Shown piece by piece: positions 1-8,267 of a stretch of DNA of 64,000 nucleotides. The notes under the pieces are model-generated. The model saw nothing but the letters and a program-made list of their open reading frames with translations, searched no databases and was not told where the DNA came from. This stretch comes from an uncultured Eubacteriales bacterium (GTDB lineage Bacteria; Bacillota; Clostridia; Monoglobales; Monoglobaceae), in NCBI GenBank assembly GCA_900542675.1, contig UQOT01000001.1, positions 39,903-103,902 of the forward strand, read 5' to 3'. The position numbers were made by a program, and so were the translations under genes. Numbering within the stretch: the first letter of the stretch is position 1; the number at the start of each line of letters is the position of its first letter.

Positions 1-628
1 GGATGATATTTTCCTCTCTGTGCGATTTAAGCAATGCGTCATATCTGCAAAGTCCCAGATACTTGACGACTCCCTCGGGATATCCGTACCGCTCCTTAAC
101 CGCTCTGTACTCCGGCTCCGCCCCGCACACGAACAAATCAAGCTTTGTGCGCGGATAGAACATCCACTCAATATCGTTCGCGATTATTCCGTGTTGAAGC
201 ATAACAAGCTTGCCGCGGATTAATCCAAGCTTCAAAAATCGGTTATAGCACAATATATCGGGCGAATAACCGAATATGTGCGTACTGATTTTATAATCCG
301 ATACCGAAAACAGCAGATGATGCCTGAAGCCTCCGTAATTCACAACGTTTCCAAGCACCCTGACCTTTTGATAATCCGCTGATTTTTTGTCAATAATATA
401 ATAGGCTTTTATATCGGGATAATTCTCCCGCACATACCTGAAAAAGTGATAACCGTTATCACGCGCATCATGCCCGCGTTCAGCAATAATCCACACACCT
501 CGATAGCTTTCCGATACCGCCCGCAAAATTCCGCCCAAAACGTAAAACACTACGGTGCAGCAAAGGTGCCATACATAGCGCGGCGCTCTGCAAATCAGCT
601 TATGCAAAACTCTGTTCAAACTCCGCAC
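1..628 (-). CDS. CDP-glycerol glycerophosphotransferase family protein (partial, cut by left edge)
   Basis: The minus strand is open from about 628 to the window edge. It encodes a hydrophobic N-terminus followed by the family pattern WIIAERGHDARDNGYHFFRY, then YYIID, HHLLFSVSDYKISTH and LVMLQHGIIANDIEWMFYP. These are hallmarks of TagB/TagF-type enzymes, which transfer glycerol phosphate (or ribitol phosphate) from a CDP donor onto a wall or lipid-linked polymer at the inner membrane face. No in-frame ATG exists; a GTG at 628 or a TTG at 619 behind GGAAGG are the likely starts. It is the last visible gene of the surface polysaccharide operon, about 60 bases after a GT4 gene. The catalytic C-terminal half lies outside the window, so the exact substrate cannot be assigned. 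Confidence 0.85.
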   Translation of the reverse strand, partial: MRSLNRVLHKLICRAPRYVWHLCCTVVFYVLGGILRAVSESYRGVWIIAERGHDARDNGYHFFRYVRENYPDIKAYYIIDKKSADYQKVRVLGNVVNYGGFRHHLLFSVSDYKISTHIFGYSPDILCYNRFLKLGLIRGKLVMLQHGIIANDIEWMFYPRTKLDLFVCGAEPEYRAVKERYGYPEGVVKYLGLCRYDALLKSHREENII

Positions 629-685
629 CTTCCAACACACATATTTTATTAATTATATCACATATCTTATAATATTACAAGTATT

Positions 686-1903
686 TTAATTCAATTTCAA
701 AACATCTGCATATATATTTTCTATTATCTCGCCGTATTTTTTCAGCGTCATCATTTCTGTTCGTTTGTTTTTACAGTTTGCGCTCATCCTGCCGCACAGC
801 TCTTCGTCATAGTAAAGCTCCCTCACTGCGTCCGCAAGCGCATCCTTCGTGACCGATTTAATTATACGTCCCGTCACACCGTCCTCGACAAGCTCCGGCA
901 GTCCGCCCAATGCCGTACATATTACGGGAGTGCCGAGAGCCTCGGACTCAAGTACCGAAAGCGGACAGTTCTCGTACCACACAGACGGGTATACCGAAAA
1001 TCTCGCACCCGCAATCAGACGGCTGAGCTCCTCGCCGGTCTTAAACCCGACAAATTCCGCGTTTTTGATATCGTCAAACGCGTGCTCATCCGGTCCCGTT
1101 CCCGCAATTATAAACTTAATATCAGGCAGCATACGGCACACCTCGGCGAGCATATTTATTCCCTTCTCCTCCGAAAGTCTGCCGAAATACAGCACATAAT
1201 CGCCCTTTTCGCACTCACCCGCAAGCGGCATTTCCATAAAATTATGAACCGCCGCAGTCCTGCCGCGGTAAATATGTCTGCCGAAACGCTTCCTCTCCAA
1301 CAGTTTACCCTCTATAAAACTGCTCGGACAGATAAACCTGTCAACTTTTAGATATGTTTTTTTAATCGTATACAGCCACGCCTCAAGCGTTCCGATTATG
1401 CTCTTTAAAAGCGAACCGTGTATGCATCTGCCGCGCACACAGTTCAGTTTAGAGCCGTTTAAGCACTTCTCGCACGGGGATTTGGTCTTTCCGCTGAACA
1501 TAAGATGATTGGGGCAAAGCATCTGAAGGTCGTGAACCGTCTGAACCACCGGCACCTTCCTCTTAGCCGCCTCATCGATGATTGACGGTGTAAGCTGAAA
1601 ATTAATATTGTTCATATGTATTATGTCGGGCATAAAATCTTCGATAACCCTGCCGATTTTCTTTTTTGCGTCAAACGAATATATTATCCGCAGCGGATAC
1701 AAAAAACGCTCAGCGCCCGAGCTGTGAAAGTCCATATTCTTTGTGTACTTTCCCGCCGAGTTAAACACTGTGTTTTTATCGTCGTACATTCCAAAGTACT
1801 GCACCTCGTGCCCCGCGAATTTAAGGTATTCTCCAAGCCTTAAAGTATATGTCTCCGCCCCGCCCTTGGGGTAGAGAAATTTATTGACAAGCAGGATTTT
1901 CAT
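686..1903 (-). CDS. GT4-family glycosyltransferase
   Basis: A GT-B fold glycosyltransferase of about 405 residues. The N-terminal Rossmann domain begins KILLVNKFLYPKGGAETYT, typical of GT4 enzymes. The C-terminal domain carries YFGRLSEEKGINML and then SVYPSVWYENCPLSVLESEALGTP, containing the nucleotide-sugar binding EX7E-type motif. A cysteine cluster (residues about 130-165) lies in the acceptor domain. It should add a sugar from a nucleotide donor to a lipid-linked surface glycan in the cytoplasm. The ATG at 1903 has AGGGG eight bases upstream; a GTG at 1912 overlaps the previous stop as GTGA. Tight coupling to the upstream GT4 gene indicates one operon. The sugar specificity cannot be read from sequence. 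Confidence 0.9.
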   Translation of the reverse strand: MKILLVNKFLYPKGGAETYTLRLGEYLKFAGHEVQYFGMYDDKNTVFNSAGKYTKNMDFHSSGAERFLYPLRIIYSFDAKKKIGRVIEDFMPDIIHMNNINFQLTPSIIDEAAKRKVPVVQTVHDLQMLCPNHLMFSGKTKSPCEKCLNGSKLNCVRGRCIHGSLLKSIIGTLEAWLYTIKKTYLKVDRFICPSSFIEGKLLERKRFGRHIYRGRTAAVHNFMEMPLAGECEKGDYVLYFGRLSEEKGINMLAEVCRMLPDIKFIIAGTGPDEHAFDDIKNAEFVGFKTGEELSRLIAGARFSVYPSVWYENCPLSVLESEALGTPVICTALGGLPELVEDGVTGRIIKSVTKDALADAVRELYYDEELCGRMSANCKNKRTEMMTLKKYGEIIENIYADVLKLN

Positions 1904-1908
1904 AGCTT

Positions 1909-3021
1909 TCACCCCTCAAGATTATACAGCTTTATCGTCTCATCCACAATTTTATCCCAGTCATATCTTTTAAGAATTTTATCAAAGCTTTCGGACTTTC
2001 TTATATCGGAATATCCGCCGCTTAAAATTCGGCTCAGCTCGGATTTAAGACTCTCCCTGTCGCCCTTTTTAAAAGACGGCATAATCCCGCCGACAACCTC
2101 GAGATTTTCAGGGATATCACTCACAAGACAGGGCGCACCAAAGCTTATCGCCTCCAAAAGACTCATCGCCATACCCTCGATATCACTCGGCAGAACATAA
2201 AGCGAGCAATTTTTAAAAAGCTCCTCCAGTGTCCGTCCGCACACAAAATCCGCAAGAATAATACGCTCATCCTCCGCCGCCGAATTCTTAATCCGCTCGA
2301 CATACTCACCGCCGCCGTCAAGCCCTCCGGCTATGACAAGCTTCTTATCCGTATCGATTTCCTTATACGCGTCTATCAGATAGTGCAGCCCCTTCTCGGG
2401 CACAATCCGGGCTAAGAATAATATGTAATCATCACCGTTTAAACCAAACTTTTCGGTAATTTCCTTCGGCGAAAAATCACCCTCGCGCTTCTCCGCTCCG
2501 TTTGGAATAAAGTGCGTGTCGCGTCCGTAGGTATCCTTAAAATACTTCTTGTTGTTCTCAGACAGAACTATAAGCTCATCGGCAAGCTTCGCTGCCGTCT
2601 TTTCGCCGAGCTTTAAATACCACGTCGAAAAACCTCCCCACTTCGCTCTCTGCCAATCAAGACCGTGTATAGTTGCGACTGTGCGTATGCCAAACAGCTT
2701 CGGCAGCCACAGCATAGCGCAAGGTCCTTCTGCGTGATAGTGTATGCAATCATAACCGCCAAAAAGCGCACGAAAGCTTGCAAGCACCGAATAGACAAAG
2801 GCGTTAAGTGCGCTCATCTTGAACGTCGGCACCCTTATAATTCTTATTCCTTCAAACTCACTCGGCTGCTTATACTCCCTGCCGAATTTGTCCTTGCGGT
2901 TGTACGCGTCAACTCTTATCCCGCGCTTTACCATTCCTGCGGCAAGCTTTTCAACCACCACTTCGACTCCGCCCTCTCGGGTAGGAATTCTCTTGTGACC
3001 AATCATTGCAATTTTCTTCAT
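1909..3021 (-). CDS. GT4-family glycosyltransferase (DUF1972-like N-terminus)
   Basis: A second GT-B glycosyltransferase, about 370 residues. The N-terminus KKIAMIGHKRIPTREGGVEV matches the DUF1972-type start of rhamnosyl- and related transferases in capsule clusters. FLARIVPEKGLHYLIDAYKE and YVLPSDIEGMAMSLLEAISFGAP are the C-terminal donor-binding motifs. I prefer the ATG at 3021, which has GAGGG just upstream, over the ATG at 3039. It lies between the flippase and another GT4 gene, so it probably extends the same lipid-linked repeat unit. Family assignment is firm; donor and acceptor are unknown. Confidence 0.9.
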   Translation of the reverse strand: MKKIAMIGHKRIPTREGGVEVVVEKLAAGMVKRGIRVDAYNRKDKFGREYKQPSEFEGIRIIRVPTFKMSALNAFVYSVLASFRALFGGYDCIHYHAEGPCAMLWLPKLFGIRTVATIHGLDWQRAKWGGFSTWYLKLGEKTAAKLADELIVLSENNKKYFKDTYGRDTHFIPNGAEKREGDFSPKEITEKFGLNGDDYILFLARIVPEKGLHYLIDAYKEIDTDKKLVIAGGLDGGGEYVERIKNSAAEDERIILADFVCGRTLEELFKNCSLYVLPSDIEGMAMSLLEAISFGAPCLVSDIPENLEVVGGIMPSFKKGDRESLKSELSRILSGGYSDIRKSESFDKILKRYDWDKIVDETIKLYNLEG

Positions 3022-3055
3022 AATTCCCTCAATCTTCATAAATTCTATTTAATAT

Positions 3056-4678
3056 CTACGCTCTTTTCGGCTTCCTGCGAAAACGCGAAGTGACTTTAAA
3101 AATCCTTGCGCGTACAGGAGCGCTTATCTTCCATACCTTATACACATATCCCCACAAAATTGACTTCATATATGCATACTCACCGGTGCGGCAAAACAGT
3201 ATATAGTTTATACAAAGCGGTACAAAAGCCGATATTCCCAGTTTGCACACAAAGTCGATGTAGAGATTACCCGTAACCACCTCGGCGCTTATAAACTTAG
3301 ACAATAGCATTCCAAACAGACCCACTGCCCCGTAGACTATATACCTGAGGTAAAACTTTACCGAGGACATTCCAAACTTTGCCCTGTACAGCAAGTGAAT
3401 TTTAAGCACAATCTGAATTACAAGCGTCGCCACGGTTCCGAGCAGAATACCGAAGGTGCCGAACTTTATACCGAACACAATAGAAATTAAAAGATTTGAT
3501 ACGCTGCCGGCAATCGAAATATTTTTATCCCTTGAAAACAATCCCGAGACCTGCATAAACCGCCACAGCGGATTTTTAAGCACCGACAGAAAAAAGTTCA
3601 CGCAGAATGCGAAAATTACCAGGTTTCCAAGCAGCGTATTTGTATCATACGCGTACTCCGTGCCGTACATAATGCGCACAAGCGTAGACGACAGGCAATA
3701 CAAAAGACACGCAAACAGCGAGCCGAAAAAATAATTAATAAACGTCAGCTTTCTTAAAACATAGTCGCAGTTTTTGTAATCACCCTCAGCAACAAGATTG
3801 CCGATGCTTCCCGCAGTTGCACTGTCAATCTGATCTATAATCTTGCGCAGACCCGACGCAAGCGTCGAATAGCCGGTGTATATACCGACTTCATATGTTC
3901 CGACGAGAACGGAAATAAGAATATTATCTGTAGAATTTGTAATCTTTCCCGAAAGACTGCCGATAAATATGTTCTTAACGTCCTTAAATATCATCTTCTT
4001 TTCGACGTTTAAGAGCTTAGCATCGGAATTTATAAACGGATACTGTTTGTCAACCTGAACCGAAATAATTATATTTGTCGCGACGGTTATAAGAATTTCA
4101 ACAATTAGGTAAGAAATATAATTTCTGAACATAAAAAGCAGAATAATATTACCGATTTCACCTATAATCTTAACCGCCGTGGTAATTCCCGATACAATAT
4201 AAACATTCTGGTCGGCGTTTAAAAGCGAGCTTTTGTAAGAAAACAGATATGACGACGCGGTTTGAATTAAAAACAAGAAAAATACAAGCCTTATATAATC
4301 ATCCGATACGTCAACCTTGGTAACAATATGCTGAATAAAAGGCAACAAACAAAGACCCATACCGAATATCGCAAGAGCAATGTTGCGATATGTGGTCTTA
4401 TACATATTCATAAGCTTGGCGATTTTCTTTTCGTCGCGCTCCGCAAGCGGCTTATAAAGGCTGTACACAATTGCCGAACCAACGCCGAGCTCGGCAAGCG
4501 AAAGCATAGCAATAACCTCAGTAAACAGTCCGTTCAAACTGACAGACAAAATGCCCGCCTTGCGGACAAGCACTATTCTGAGTATAAATGTAAACGCCAC
4601 GCTGACTCCCTGTGCAGCAACGCCGTACATCAGATTTTTAGCGCTTTTCGCGCTGCGCGATCCGCTCTTCTCCCCCAT
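3056..4678 (-). CDS. Wzx-type polysaccharide flippase (MATE/MOP superfamily membrane protein)
   Basis: About 540 residues with 12-14 hydrophobic segments and a basic C-terminal tail (RARIFKVTSRFRRKPK). The N-terminus (AKNLMYGVAAQGVSVAFTFI) and the loop LNGLFTEVIAMLSLAELGVGSAIVY fit oligosaccharide flippases, which move undecaprenyl-linked repeat units across the membrane. It sits among glycosyltransferases and a priming transferase, as expected for a Wzx. I start at the ATG at 4678 rather than the GTG at 4687. No Wzy-type polymerase is recognisable in the window, so the polymerase may lie beyond the left edge, or export may use another route. Confidence 0.85.
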   Translation of the reverse strand: MGEKSGSRSAKSAKNLMYGVAAQGVSVAFTFILRIVLVRKAGILSVSLNGLFTEVIAMLSLAELGVGSAIVYSLYKPLAERDEKKIAKLMNMYKTTYRNIALAIFGMGLCLLPFIQHIVTKVDVSDDYIRLVFFLFLIQTASSYLFSYKSSLLNADQNVYIVSGITTAVKIIGEIGNIILLFMFRNYISYLIVEILITVATNIIISVQVDKQYPFINSDAKLLNVEKKMIFKDVKNIFIGSLSGKITNSTDNILISVLVGTYEVGIYTGYSTLASGLRKIIDQIDSATAGSIGNLVAEGDYKNCDYVLRKLTFINYFFGSLFACLLYCLSSTLVRIMYGTEYAYDTNTLLGNLVIFAFCVNFFLSVLKNPLWRFMQVSGLFSRDKNISIAGSVSNLLISIVFGIKFGTFGILLGTVATLVIQIVLKIHLLYRAKFGMSSVKFYLRYIVYGAVGLFGMLLSKFISAEVVTGNLYIDFVCKLGISAFVPLCINYILFCRTGEYAYMKSILWGYVYKVWKISAPVRARIFKVTSRFRRKPKRA

Positions 4679-4702
4679 ATATCCCACACTTCCGGTTTAG
4701 TC

Positions 4703-5053
4703 TTAATCTATCTTTTTTATCTCGGTGCAAAGACGTTCATATTCCTCTTTAACGCCCTCAAAATCGCTTTCGATATCTTCATACCTTTCGGCTCTTACAT
4801 CGTCTACCAGAACCTGCGCAAGAGAACGGAAGGTCTCAAATCCGAGATTGGCTCCGACGCCCTTTAACGAATGTGCATTCAGCTCAATTCCGCCATAGTC
4901 CTTCGCTGCAATTGACTCTATCAGTGCATCGTAATGACTGTCGCTTGCAAACTTTTTTGTGCACAGTGCCGCAAGCTGAAGATTTCCAACAAAACGTTTT
5001 GTAAGCTCATCGCGGTCAATTCCCTGTTCATCCCAAAATTCCGATACAGTCAT
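4703..5053 (-). CDS. Hpt (histidine phosphotransfer) domain protein
   Basis: A 116-residue, all-helical single-domain protein. Residues 58-73 read LNAHSLKGVGANLGFE, the Hpt signature, with His61 as the expected phospho-acceptor. Such proteins relay phosphate between receiver domains of hybrid kinases and response regulators. It has its own ribosome site (GGAGGG) and lies 33 bases after ugd and 15 bases before the flippase, inside a polysaccharide operon, with no kinase beside it. The only hybrid kinase in the window is about 50 kb away (54475-57258), and that protein has no Hpt domain of its own. A functional link is possible but untested. Confidence 0.85.
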   Translation of the reverse strand: MTVSEFWDEQGIDRDELTKRFVGNLQLAALCTKKFASDSHYDALIESIAAKDYGGIELNAHSLKGVGANLGFETFRSLAQVLVDDVRAERYEDIESDFEGVKEEYERLCTEIKKID

Positions 5054-5086
5054 ATTATCCCTCCGTTAGTCAAAATAAATTCTATA

Positions 5087-6250
5087 TCAGTCTCTGCCAA
5101 ACACATCTCTGGTATACACCTTATGGCGCACATCATCAAGCTCGTGCGCATATCTGTTCGCTACAATAACATCGCTTATACACTTGAACTCGCTGAGATT
5201 GTCTATCACCTCTGCGCCCATAAACTCACTTTCACCGAGCGTTGGCTCATATATTACAATACGAATTCCCGCATCGATTAAACGTCCGATTACACCCTGT
5301 ATTGACGACTGACGGAAGTTATCTGAATTCTTCTTCATCGTCAGGCGGTAAATACCGGCAACACACGGTTTTTGCTTTAGCACTCTGTCTGCAATAAAGC
5401 TCTTTCGCGTTGAATTCGCACAAACAATCGCTTTCATAATATCACTCGGCACGTCCGCAAAATTACTGAGAAGCTGTTTCGTATCCTTTGGCAGACAATA
5501 CCCGCCGTAACCGAACGACGGATTATTATAGTGGTTACCTATTCTCGGATCAAGGCATACGCCGTCTATTATCTCTTTTGTATTGAGTCCCTTGATTTCA
5601 CAATATGAGTCAAGCTCGTTAAAAAATGATACCCGCATTGCGAGATATGTATTGGCAAACAGCTTAATCGCCTCTGCCTCGGTCGAACCGGTAAATGCGA
5701 CCGGCACATCCTCCTTAATTGCCGCATCAAGCATCAGCTTTGCAAACGCTTCCGCACGCGGCGACTTTTCACCGATAACTATACGTGAGGGATAAAGATT
5801 ATCGTAAAGCGCTCTCCCCTCACGCAGGAATTCGGGCGAAAATATAATTTCCCGCCCTGTTTTTTCACTCATTTTCTTTGTATAGCCAACCGGAACGGTA
5901 GACTTTATTACTATAACCCCCTCTTTGTTATAACGCATAACCTGTCCGATTACACACTCAACTGATGAGGTATTAAAGCTCCCCTTATCCTCGTCATAGT
6001 CAGTAGGCGTAGAAATAATCACATAATCCGCATCGCAAAAAGCCTCCTCCGGATTATCCGTTGCGAAAAGCCTGAGCCTGCCCGACGACAAGTATTCACT
6101 GATTTCCTTATCATCTATAGGCGATATATGCTCGTTAATCATACGGACCTTCTCACTGTCTATATCAAACGCACATACATCATTCTTTCCAGCAAGCAAA
6201 GTCGCGTTGGAAAGTCCCACATAGCCCATTCCTGCAACCGTAATTCTCAT
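5087..6250 (-). CDS. ugd: UDP-glucose/nucleotide-sugar 6-dehydrogenase
   Basis: A 387-residue NAD-dependent dehydrogenase that oxidises the C6 hydroxyl of a UDP-sugar to a uronic acid. [16 protein letters not shown] is the N-terminal dinucleotide-binding loop. FSPEFLREG and [17 protein letters not shown] are family motifs, and the active-site cysteine is Cys252 in [11 protein letters not shown]. Length fits the short form of the family. The product, UDP-glucuronate or UDP-galacturonate-like, would feed the glycosyltransferases of this operon and implies an acidic surface polymer. It is followed by the Hpt gene and preceded by the priming transferase. UDP-glucose is the commonest substrate; UDP-N-acetylmannosamine is less likely. 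Confidence 0.93.
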   Translation of the reverse strand: MRITVAGMGYVGLSNATLLAGKNDVCAFDIDSEKVRMINEHISPIDDKEISEYLSSGRLRLFATDNPEEAFCDADYVIISTPTDYDEDKGSFNTSSVECVIGQVMRYNKEGVIVIKSTVPVGYTKKMSEKTGREIIFSPEFLREGRALYDNLYPSRIVIGEKSPRAEAFAKLMLDAAIKEDVPVAFTGSTEAEAIKLFANTYLAMRVSFFNELDSYCEIKGLNTKEIIDGVCLDPRIGNHYNNPSFGYGGYCLPKDTKQLLSNFADVPSDIMKAIVCANSTRKSFIADRVLKQKPCVAGIYRLTMKKNSDNFRQSSIQGVIGRLIDAGIRIVIYEPTLGESEFMGAEVIDNLSEFKCISDVIVANRYAHELDDVRHKVYTRDVFGRD

Positions 6251-6380
6251 AGCTCCTACCTCTTCCCTAATTTCTGCAGTATTCCCAATCCGTCACGCAA
6301 TTAATCTATACACCCCTCAAACGCGGCGGAAATGACACGCATACATAAACACGCGTATTCTCTAATCCCTAACTCCTGCG
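6251..6380. other. Spacer carrying a fragment of a dispersed repeat
   Basis: The 130-base gap between ugd and the priming transferase has no gene. Positions 6322-6340 match, with one change, the start of a 25-base repeat found exactly at 46957-46981 and 49178-49202. The following stretch (6358-6375) also resembles the sequence after the 49178 copy. Confidence 0.5.
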
Positions 6381-7082
6381 TTAATATGCACCTTCGCCTT
6401 TTAAAACGGCGGGAATTGTTCTGATTATCATTTTAAAATCACACCATATACTTTGGTCGTTTATGTATTCAAGGTCCATATCTACCCATTTTTCAAAACT
6501 TATCTTGCTTCTGCCGAGACACTGCCAATAGCACGTCAGCCCCGGTCTTACCTTGAGCCGCTGTTTGTCATAGTCGCTGTAGAGCGCAACCTCATATGGC
6601 AACGGCGGCCGCGGTCCGACTATACTCATATCGCCCTTTAAAATATTTATAAGCTGCGGCAGCTCGTCAATGCTGTATTTTCTGATAAAGCGCCCAACTT
6701 TTGTTACGCGCGGGTCTTTTTTCATCTTAAATACCGGTCCGCTCGCCTCATTCTCGCCTTCAAGTTCTTTAAGGATTTTTTCTGCATCGGGCACCATACT
6801 TCTGAACTTAAACATATCAAATTCCTTTAAATCCTTCCCTGTGCGGCGCTGTCTGAAGAATACACTTCCTCCGTCCTCAAGCTTTATTGCAGCCGCAACA
6901 CACAAAAAAAGCGGCATAAGAACAATCAGTGCAAGCAAAGAACACCCAATATCACAAGTACGCTTTACAAATAAATACCAAAGATTTTTATTGGGCTGTA
7001 TATCGGAAAATTCAATGTAATGCTCCTCTTTAACTATGTTCTTCGTAGGATCGTATTCTGCGAAAAGGACTCTCTTTGCCAT
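6381..7082 (-). CDS. Priming sugar-phosphate transferase (bacterial sugar transferase family)
   Basis: A 233-residue monotopic membrane enzyme of the WcaJ/EpsL/PglC family that moves a sugar phosphate from a UDP-sugar onto undecaprenyl phosphate, the first step of the glycan. It has one hydrophobic helix (residues about 45-65), then FFRQRRTGKDLKEFDMFKFR, a catalytic Asp-Glu (SIDELPQLINILKGDMS), and VGPRPPLPYEV followed by RLKVRPGLTCYWQ. The length is that of the short forms without an extra CoA-binding domain. It heads the polysaccharide genes after the signal peptidase-like gene, with a promoter-like sequence at 7154-7182. The sugar transferred (glucose, galactose or an N-acetylhexosamine derivative) is not determinable. 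Confidence 0.92.
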   Translation of the reverse strand: MAKRVLFAEYDPTKNIVKEEHYIEFSDIQPNKNLWYLFVKRTCDIGCSLLALIVLMPLFLCVAAAIKLEDGGSVFFRQRRTGKDLKEFDMFKFRSMVPDAEKILKELEGENEASGPVFKMKKDPRVTKVGRFIRKYSIDELPQLINILKGDMSIVGPRPPLPYEVALYSDYDKQRLKVRPGLTCYWQCLGRSKISFEKWVDMDLEYINDQSIWCDFKMIIRTIPAVLKGEGAY

Positions 7083-7153
7083 AGTTATTCCCCAATCCTA
7101 TATTAGTTGTATTTCAAGTTGCATTTCACACATAATAATCCAGTCTTTAAAAT

Positions 7154-7182
7154 ATATTATCATATTTGAATTAATATTTCAA
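7154..7182 (-). promoter_or_regulatory. Candidate SigA promoter of the priming transferase
   Basis: On the minus strand, TTGAAA (7177-7182) and TAATAT (7154-7159) are 17 bases apart, about 70 bases before the transferase start. The region is very AT-rich, so chance matches are possible. Confidence 0.45.
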
Positions 7183-7242
7183 TAAAAGTTAGTGCAATTT
7201 GCTGATTTTTTCAATAAATCAGTAATCTATATTAATATTTTG

Positions 7243-7803
7243 CTATTTTACTTTTCGTGTCACAGTACCTTTTACAAGTTCCAAAGAAATCTGACCGAAC
7301 TCACGGCTGTCACGGCTGTTGCTTCTGTTATCACCCAAAACGAACACCTTGCCCTGCTCTATCACAAACGGTTCTGACATACCATAATTCCCGCTGTCAA
7401 TCAGGGAGGAAATGTATCTGCCGCCGGTCTTAATCGGCCCGCTCACATAAGACTCATCGCGCCTTTCACCGTTTATATAGAGATACCCTGTCGAAAAATC
7501 AATATAAACGCTGTCCCCCGCGACGGCGACAACCCTTGAAACCGACAAATTTTTTGAGTCCTCGCTCGGGCGGTAGACAATTATATCACCCGCGTCACAG
7601 CTGCGGTCAGTGCGGCTCATAATCCATCTCTCACCCTGCAAAAGCGTTGGCTCCATACTGACACCGTTTACGACAACAATATTTATAAAAAACACGCGCA
7701 CAACGAACACGCAGAGCACAACAAATACGGCCGCCGCCGGAATAATCAGCGCAATGTGCGACCGTGCAAAGCTCAACCCGTTTTTTATCTTATTAAAGCT
7801 CAT
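7243..7803 (-). CDS. Signal peptidase I family protein with serine at the catalytic lysine position
   Basis: A 186-residue protein with a cytoplasmic start, one membrane helix (residues about 16-40), and S26-family boxes: GVSMEPTL (nucleophile Ser49), GDIIVYR, VSRVVAVAGDSVYI, YLYINGERRDESYV and FVLGDNRSNSRDSREFG. In SipS-type enzymes the general base lysine lies 40 residues after the serine, in a V-K-R-(I/V) context. Here that residue is Ser89 (codon TCA). All other boxes look intact, so the fold is clear but ordinary Ser/Lys catalysis is doubtful. It lies upstream of the polysaccharide genes, behind its own SigA-like promoter. Either a divergent active form or a pseudo-enzyme is possible. 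Confidence 0.88.
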   Translation of the reverse strand: MSFNKIKNGLSFARSHIALIIPAAAVFVVLCVFVVRVFFINIVVVNGVSMEPTLLQGERWIMSRTDRSCDAGDIIVYRPSEDSKNLSVSRVVAVAGDSVYIDFSTGYLYINGERRDESYVSGPIKTGGRYISSLIDSGNYGMSEPFVIEQGKVFVLGDNRSNSRDSREFGQISLELVKGTVTRKVK

Positions 7804-7833
7804 ATGCGCATCCCTTCCTTTTTATATATAATA

Positions 7834-7862
7834 ATTATACAATGATTTACGCGTGTTGTCAA
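7834..7862 (-). promoter_or_regulatory. SigA-type promoter for the signal peptidase-like gene
   Basis: On the minus strand, TTGACA (7857-7862) and TATAAT (7834-7839) are both consensus and separated by 17 bases. They lie about 30 bases before the ATG, with the ribosome site AAGGAAGGG in between. Confidence 0.8.
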
Positions 7863-8210
7863 CGTAGGGACTAGGGAATAGGGACTTGAGACTAGGAGAG
7901 GCGCCTGGGCGGGTTGCCGTTTGCGCCTATAGTATATGGAATAGGCGCAATACAATCTGTTTGCACTACCTATGTTCGTAGGGAGCGTCGATGAGCGTAT
8001 TCATATGAAAGGCATTGCATACTACAGTGGAAATTCATTAGTGCTTGCCGTCGCACACTTCGTGTCCGGCCACGCTCGGCGCTCCGTGCTAAGCCAATGT
8101 TAGGCGGCAAACCCGCATAACATTGCAAAAACCGTTAATTTGCACGAAACGCCGGGGCGTCGTTCCCTACCACGTTCACTCTATTGTTGTGCTAAATTCA
8201 AAGTTTTTCT
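7863..8210. repeat. Gene-free spacer rich in hairpins and dispersed repeats
   Basis: No convincing gene lies here. A short direct repeat (TAGGGACTAGGGAATAGGGA, from 7865) is followed by a perfect 10-base-stem hairpin TTGCGCCTAT/ATAGGCGCAA at about 7930-7960 and an AATGTTA/TAACATT stem near 8096-8125. Positions 7997-8022 are an exact 26-base inverted copy of 47070-47095, and similarity continues for about 50 bases beyond. This looks like remnants of a repetitive intergenic element. Confidence 0.6.
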
Positions 8211-8211
8211 A

Positions 8212-8246
8212 CAAACAAAAAGAGGCAGGCGCGATTGCCTGCCTCT
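8212..8246 (-). terminator. Rho-independent terminator of the SLH-CE8 gene
   Basis: A perfect 10-base stem, AGAGGCAGGC/GCCTGCCTCT (8221-8246), lies about 20 bases after the stop and is followed on the minus strand by TTTTGTTTG. Confidence 0.9.
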
Positions 8247-8267
8247 GTGATTTTAAAGTTAAAACTA

